From assembly GCA_947177925.1 (NCBI GenBank), contig CAMWWJ010000123.1:1-9243 (forward strand): a stretch of DNA of 9,243 bases. Reading direction: 5' to 3'. Below the pieces are notes generated by a model, which was given only the letters and a program-made list of their open reading frames with translations, searched no databases and was not told the origin of the DNA. This document shows, piece after piece, positions 6,994-9,243 of this stretch. This DNA is from an uncultured Lachnospiraceae bacterium. Lineage in GTDB: Bacteria > Bacillota > Clostridia > Lachnospirales > Lachnospiraceae. Each line of letters starts with the position of its first letter. Position 1 is the first letter of the stretch. The position numbers and the translations under genes are program-made.

Positions 6994-7035
6994 ACTAAAA
7001 GAGCTACCCCTCAAAAACAAGGAAGCTCTTTTAGT
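6994..7035 (-). terminator. Terminator after the zinc-ribbon/TPR gene, probably bidirectional
   Basis: A perfect 12-base inverted repeat, ACTAAAAGAGCT (6994-7005) and AGCTCTTTTAGT (7024-7035), encloses an 18-base loop in which a further CCT/AGG can pair. It begins 12 bases after the stop at 7048. The A-run before and the T-run after the GAGCT/AGCTC core are part of the repeat, the usual layout of a terminator that works in both directions. No gene from the left converges on it in this window. Confidence 0.8.
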
Positions 7036-7047
7036 AATCTCAATCAA

Positions 7048-8595
7048 CTATTTTGTCGAACGAATGTACGCCTGTTTATATGGTCCACCCCAGCCATCAT
7101 ATGTCATAATTCCCGTAGATACGTTGAATTCATTTATGGAACCAACTGCAAACCATGATAAAGTTGTTCCTGTATATTCAAGCTCACTATAATCAAATTT
7201 ATAATCGACAAGAAACAGATTGCCATTATCATCTACTCTTACTATAAAATCTTGCCTTCTACATGCTTTCTCATCTGTAATCCACTTATTATCTGCCCCA
7301 TCGTATCCCACACATCTCCATTCTCCTACAACATTTTTATATTTATCACATAGCTCAATTTTATCAGCAGTATCCTTATAATCAGAAGGAAGTTGTTTTA
7401 AATAGCTAAGTGCATCATATAAATTATCTGCTTCTATTGAAGTTTGAGCTGCTGAGTACAAATCTGCGTAAGACAATTGCAGTTCGCATTCATTCAGTAT
7501 ATCAATGACATCCTTACTATCAGATATTTTTTCTAAATACTCCTTTGCATTTGCATAATTTTTATTTTCAAATTCACGTATTCCAAATTGATAACATAGT
7601 TCTACACTTCTTTCTTTTGCATCCTTATAATCTCCAAGATTCTCAAATAAATGTATTGCCTTCTTATAATCTCCGTTATCAGCATAATTTACAGCATCTA
7701 AATAATCCGCTTCTAACCGATATTCTACAAGAATATTTGCGCTATCTTTAAAATCTTCTATATCTTCTAAAATACTAATTGCCTCTCTATATTTTTCAAT
7801 TTCTGCCAGTTCAACTGCTTCTTGATATTTCAAAGCATTTCCACACAGAGCCATCAATTCATCCACATCATCTCTATTTTCCATATTTTTCAATATTTCT
7901 AATGCTTCGGAATATTTCTGCTCAGCAACCAGTCTTTTTGCATCAGCATAATCTCTTTCATATATGCCTTCTGACGCAATTTCGATTTGTTGCTTAGTAT
8001 CTTTATAATCAATAATCGTTTCTAATTTCTCAATAGCTTCTTCATAATCCCCATTCTTAATGCTGAGCATAGCTGATTCATATATATTTCGGGGAACTAT
8101 TATCATTTTATAAAAGCTATAACCTCCGATAATTAATCCTACACATATCCCTATAATAACTGTAGCAAAAATTCTTTTTTTGTTTCTTCTCTTACGCTTT
8201 TCTTCTTGTAATTCTTCACGCGTTCTCAGTTCGCTTATTCTGTCTTTACATTTACCTAAATATGTATCCGAATCTTTCCAACCTGAAATAGTTAAAAACA
8301 ACCCTTCTGCTCTTTCTACATCTTTAGAAGATTCACTCGTGTACTTATTAACTGCTTCCGCATATATATTATTTTTTCTATTTTCCTCTGCACGTTTTTC
8401 TCGTTCTGCTTTTTCTTCCTCTTCTTTCTTTTTTTGTTTTACATACAAATAAGCTTCTTTTTCTGCTTCCTGTTGAATTCTTACTATTCTATTCTGTCTT
8501 TCAACATACTTTGCTACTCCAAATCCACAATTAGGACATATCTCTGCCTTATCAGAAACTTCTTTGTTACATTCGGGACATTTAATTAATGCCAT
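7048..8595 (-). CDS. Zinc-ribbon, single-TM protein with TPR-like repeats and a C-terminal beta domain
   Basis: A 515-residue protein of unknown function. Order: zinc ribbon (C6-C9, C20-C23; CPEC and CPNC); charged coiled-coil stretch rich in E/K (about 38-75); one repeat-like unit ending SGWKDSDTYLGKC (78-122); basic cluster RKRRNKKR (134-141); one TM helix (143-163); six TPR/SEL1-like helical repeats of about 38-42 residues (about 171-418) with the recurring pattern YxxA...Y..AI..LE.(I/L).DYKD; and a beta-rich end (422-515) opening GEWRCVG, which recalls a lipocalin-type GxW strand but is not assignable. The basic cluster before the TM places the N-terminus in the cytosol and the repeats outside (positive-inside rule). 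Start: ATG 8595 with AGGTGA six bases upstream is preferred to the GTG at 8604. The upstream gene's stop lies in this ribosome binding site, so they are coupled. AT-rich: hand count 7681-7740 gives 19/60 GC. Confidence 0.92.
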   Translation of the reverse strand: MALIKCPECNKEVSDKAEICPNCGFGVAKYVERQNRIVRIQQEAEKEAYLYVKQKKKEEEEKAEREKRAEENRKNNIYAEAVNKYTSESSKDVERAEGLFLTISGWKDSDTYLGKCKDRISELRTREELQEEKRKRRNKKRIFATVIIGICVGLIIGGYSFYKMIIVPRNIYESAMLSIKNGDYEEAIEKLETIIDYKDTKQQIEIASEGIYERDYADAKRLVAEQKYSEALEILKNMENRDDVDELMALCGNALKYQEAVELAEIEKYREAISILEDIEDFKDSANILVEYRLEADYLDAVNYADNGDYKKAIHLFENLGDYKDAKERSVELCYQFGIREFENKNYANAKEYLEKISDSKDVIDILNECELQLSYADLYSAAQTSIEADNLYDALSYLKQLPSDYKDTADKIELCDKYKNVVGEWRCVGYDGADNKWITDEKACRRQDFIVRVDDNGNLFLVDYKFDYSELEYTGTTLSWFAVGSINEFNVSTGIMTYDGWGGPYKQAYIRSTK

Positions 8596-8604
8596 AATAT
8601 TCAC

Positions 8605-8958
8605 CTACCAATTAGTTTTACAATTATTACAGTGCCACTGATATTTTCTTTTATTTCCCAGTATACCAAACATCGCTATATTAACTGCTCTATCAAAAGA
8701 TGTTATTCTAGTCAAATTTTCGCTGTTGCAATAAGGGCATCTCGGTTTATGAACAGTATTTGTCTGTGCTATTACAGTTTTATATTCTATTTGAGGATGT
8801 TCTTTTTCCATCTCTGATTTATTTAACTGTCGTATCTTCTCATCATATATTTTTTTGTATACTTGCTTATATAGTAATAAATCAAATCCACAATTTTCAC
8901 ATATATTTTTTTCATCATCTATTTCAAGTTTGCATTCCGGACATTGAATAAGTGTCAT
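8605..8958 (-). CDS. Small double zinc-ribbon protein
   Basis: A 117-residue cytosolic protein with two zinc-ribbon modules: C6-C9/C20-C23 (CPEC...CENC) at the N-terminus and C74-C77/C110-C113 (CPYC...CNNC) at the C-terminus, joined by a helical linker (about 28-68). The C-terminal module, with GILGNKRKYQWHCNNC, has the style of zinc-ribbon tails common in Firmicutes hypothetical proteins. A hydrophobic AVNIAMFGIL stretch (91-100) lies between its cysteine pairs; it is too short for a TM helix. Start: ATG 8958 (MTLIQCPEC) has GGTG five bases upstream, a modest site; the frame is open to 8988 without a better one. Its N-terminal ribbon matches that of the next gene almost position for position (M-LI-CPEC...ICxNCGF). 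The stop TAG overlaps the next gene's ribosome binding site. Function unknown; a partner of the TPR protein is the natural guess. Confidence 0.88.
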   Translation of the reverse strand: MTLIQCPECKLEIDDEKNICENCGFDLLLYKQVYKKIYDEKIRQLNKSEMEKEHPQIEYKTVIAQTNTVHKPRCPYCNSENLTRITSFDRAVNIAMFGILGNKRKYQWHCNNCKTNW

Positions 8959-9058
8959 CTCAGCACCAACCTTCCTCAATACAATCAATCCTTAAATTTG
9001 TTCTTCTCCATGATTATCCTTCAAGTACCTATCACTTTTATAAATGGCATATCTGTGA

Positions 9059-9086
9059 ATTATATTTCTGTTATCCATCATACAAA
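9059..9086 (-). promoter_or_regulatory. Possible promoter of the zinc-ribbon pair
   Basis: A perfect TATAAT (9064-9059) lies about 100 bases before the first zinc-ribbon gene. The best -35 is weak: TTTGTA (9086-9081) at 16-base spacing, three of six matches. It would give a leader of about 95 bases. It is the strongest -10 in the region but remains unproven. Confidence 0.38.
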
Positions 9087-9166
9087 ATGATAAGAGAAAA
9101 GTAAAGGAATTTCTGCATGGCAAATATAACACAGGATATAAGTTTTCGTTTATCATTAATCAAATA

Positions 9167-9206
9167 TGCTGAAAATATGGTGTCACCAAGGCTGCCATCT
9201 TCAGCA
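9167..9206. repeat. Interrupted inverted repeat with nested palindrome
   Basis: TGCTGAA (9167-9173) pairs with TTCAGCA (9200-9206), and inside it ATGG (9177-9180) pairs with CCAT (9195-9198). The loop contains the start of a nine-base palindrome, GGTGTCACC (9179-9187). No T-run follows on either strand, so it is not a standard terminator. It may be a protein-binding site, an mRNA structure or chance. Confidence 0.4.
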
Positions 9207-9243
9207 CATCTTTTATGATTGTATCCAAATACTGTTTTTATAT

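Larger units (their letters stand above)
8959..9243. other. Leader region upstream of the zinc-ribbon pair, no confident gene
   Basis: This 285-base AT-rich stretch holds a probable promoter (9059-9086) and a hairpin (9167-9206). On the minus strand one frame is open from the window edge to a TAA at 9073-9071 (57 codons, containing KRCAEDGSLGDTIFSAYL). That could be the tail of a gene starting outside the window, but I do not recognise it and AT-rich chance openness is possible. No RNA gene or transposon end was found. Confidence 0.4.

Noticed and set aside
7600..8100. DNA tandem repeats in the TPR gene
   Set aside because: The repetition is at protein level; codons have diverged enough that no near-identical DNA repeat unit is seen.
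7779..8452. Several plus-strand frames opposite the TPR protein
   Set aside because: They are rich in F/L/S/H from antisense reading of an AT-rich, E/K-rich gene, with no start signals.

Overview
The window looks like a piece of chromosome from a low-GC Gram-positive anaerobe, most likely a Clostridia/Lachnospiraceae-type Firmicute. The reasons are strong AGGAGG-like ribosome binding sites, TATAAT-type promoters, TTG/ATG start use, zinc-ribbon plus TPR membrane proteins, an FtsX-type ABC transporter paired with an XRE regulator, and overall AT-richness. The taxonomic statement is an inference from protein style, not from a marker gene. Every gene I can support lies on the minus strand, so the window is best read from its right end to its left end. 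No rRNA, tRNA, CRISPR array, transposase or phage gene was seen.

Layout in the direction of transcription. (1) 9243-8959: about 285 bases with a probable promoter, a hairpin, and a possible unrecognised reading-frame tail entering from outside the window. (2) 8958-7048: a tightly packed two-gene unit encoding a small double zinc-ribbon protein and a 515-residue zinc-ribbon / transmembrane / TPR-like-repeat protein, closed by a 12-bp perfect inverted repeat that acts as a terminator (6994-7035). (3) 6872-5413: a good promoter, then a cysteine hydrolase of the isochorismatase superfamily and an AraC-type regulator whose start overlaps the hydrolase stop. (4) 5385-3457: promoter, two VOC-superfamily proteins (one glyoxalase-like, one PhnB-like) and an AHL-lactonase-like metallo-beta-lactamase-fold hydrolase, closed by a terminator hairpin at 3468-3500. 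(5) 3357-1: an imperfect palindrome immediately upstream of an ABC ATPase, then an eight-TM FtsX-type permease, then a 3'-truncated XRE regulator, all closely spaced as one operon.

How the parts may work together. The ABC ATPase and FtsX permease form one mechanotransmission-type ABC complex (LolCDE/MacB/BceAB superfamily). The XRE protein, co-transcribed 17 bases downstream, is a plausible autoregulator of the operon, with the palindrome before the ATPase as its candidate operator. The VOC and MBL proteins look like a small-molecule detoxification or resistance cassette, with an AraC regulator just upstream. The zinc-ribbon pair shares the same N-terminal zinc-ribbon module, so they are likely functional partners, possibly an envelope sensing or scaffold system of unknown function. 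No radically new system is obvious; the zinc-ribbon/TPR pair is the least explained and the most worth following up.
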